DNA of 6,651 nt from Chloroflexota bacterium (GTDB lineage: Bacteria; Chloroflexota; UBA11872; VXOZ01). Location of the stretch: contig VXOZ01000235.1 in assembly GCA_009839775.1 (NCBI GenBank), positions 1-6,651 of the forward strand. The letters run 5' to 3'. The position numbers were made by a program, and so were the translations under genes. The notes under the pieces were generated by a model that searched no databases, had not been told where the DNA came from, and was given only the letters and a program-made list of their open reading frames with translations. Shown here piece after piece: positions 6,629 to 6,651 of this stretch (the stretch's first letter is position 1; the number at the start of each line of letters is the position of its first letter).

Positions 6629-6651
6629 CCGGGGCGGCTGTGGATCGGAGC

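Larger units (their letters stand above)
6281..6651. other. About 370 bases with no convincing gene
   Basis: Both strands were read and no recognised protein, tRNA or other RNA gene was found. On the minus strand one frame is open from the right edge (6651) to a TGA at 6302-6304, about 116 codons, and could be entered at a GTG at 6535. Its product is rich in Arg, Ala, Ser and Pro, matches nothing I know, and G/C at third positions (about 64%) does not set it apart. It could be the tail of a gene starting outside the window, a decayed gene or chance. The stretch holds two pairs of 10-base direct repeats and one 7-base-arm inverted repeat, listed separately. Confidence 0.5.

Noticed and set aside
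1..6651. CRISPR array, tRNA or rRNA gene
   Set aside because: No regularly spaced repeats and no cloverleaf or rRNA-like conserved sequence were seen on either strand.

Overview
The window is a moderately high-GC bacterial segment, roughly 55-60% G+C by eye. Every gene I can support lies on the minus strand, so transcription runs from the right end to the left. Nothing in it fixes the organism. Codon use (strong G/C at third positions), a GTG start and weak ribosome binding sites fit an actinobacterium, or a high-GC proteobacterium equally well. The content is typical of an accessory defence region.

Layout in transcription order. (1) 6651-6245: about 400 bases with no convincing gene. They hold a few short direct and inverted repeats and, next to vapB, a probable operator. 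(2) 6244-5564: a VapBC-type toxin-antitoxin pair, with a FitA-like ribbon-helix-helix antitoxin followed 6 bases later by a PIN-domain ribonuclease toxin starting at GTG. (3) 5563-5394: a 170-base spacer with a 7-bp-arm palindrome and a possible 37-codon ORF whose TGA overlaps the next ATG. (4) 5393-2031: a large protein (1120 aa) with an N-terminal phospholipase D-type nuclease domain fused to a complete two-lobed SNF2-type helicase/translocase and an unassigned C-terminal region. (5) 2021 to beyond the left edge: a large Eco57I/type IIG-like N6-adenine DNA methyltransferase, of which 673 codons are visible. It starts 9 bases after the helicase stop.

Genes 4 and 5 look like one translationally coupled operon that pairs a nuclease-translocase with a DNA methylase. 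The simplest reading, an inference, is a restriction-modification-like anti-phage module: the methylase marks self DNA and the PLD-helicase attacks unmarked DNA. The parts resemble known themes (the PLD-helicase layout of the type IV enzyme SauUSI; the methylase-plus-helicase logic of DISARM, BREX and type I/III systems). The two-gene arrangement matches none of these exactly. The co-directional VapBC pair upstream may act as an addiction module for the locus or be an independent neighbour. The catalytic NPPY-type motif of the methylase falls outside the window, so its activity cannot be judged here.
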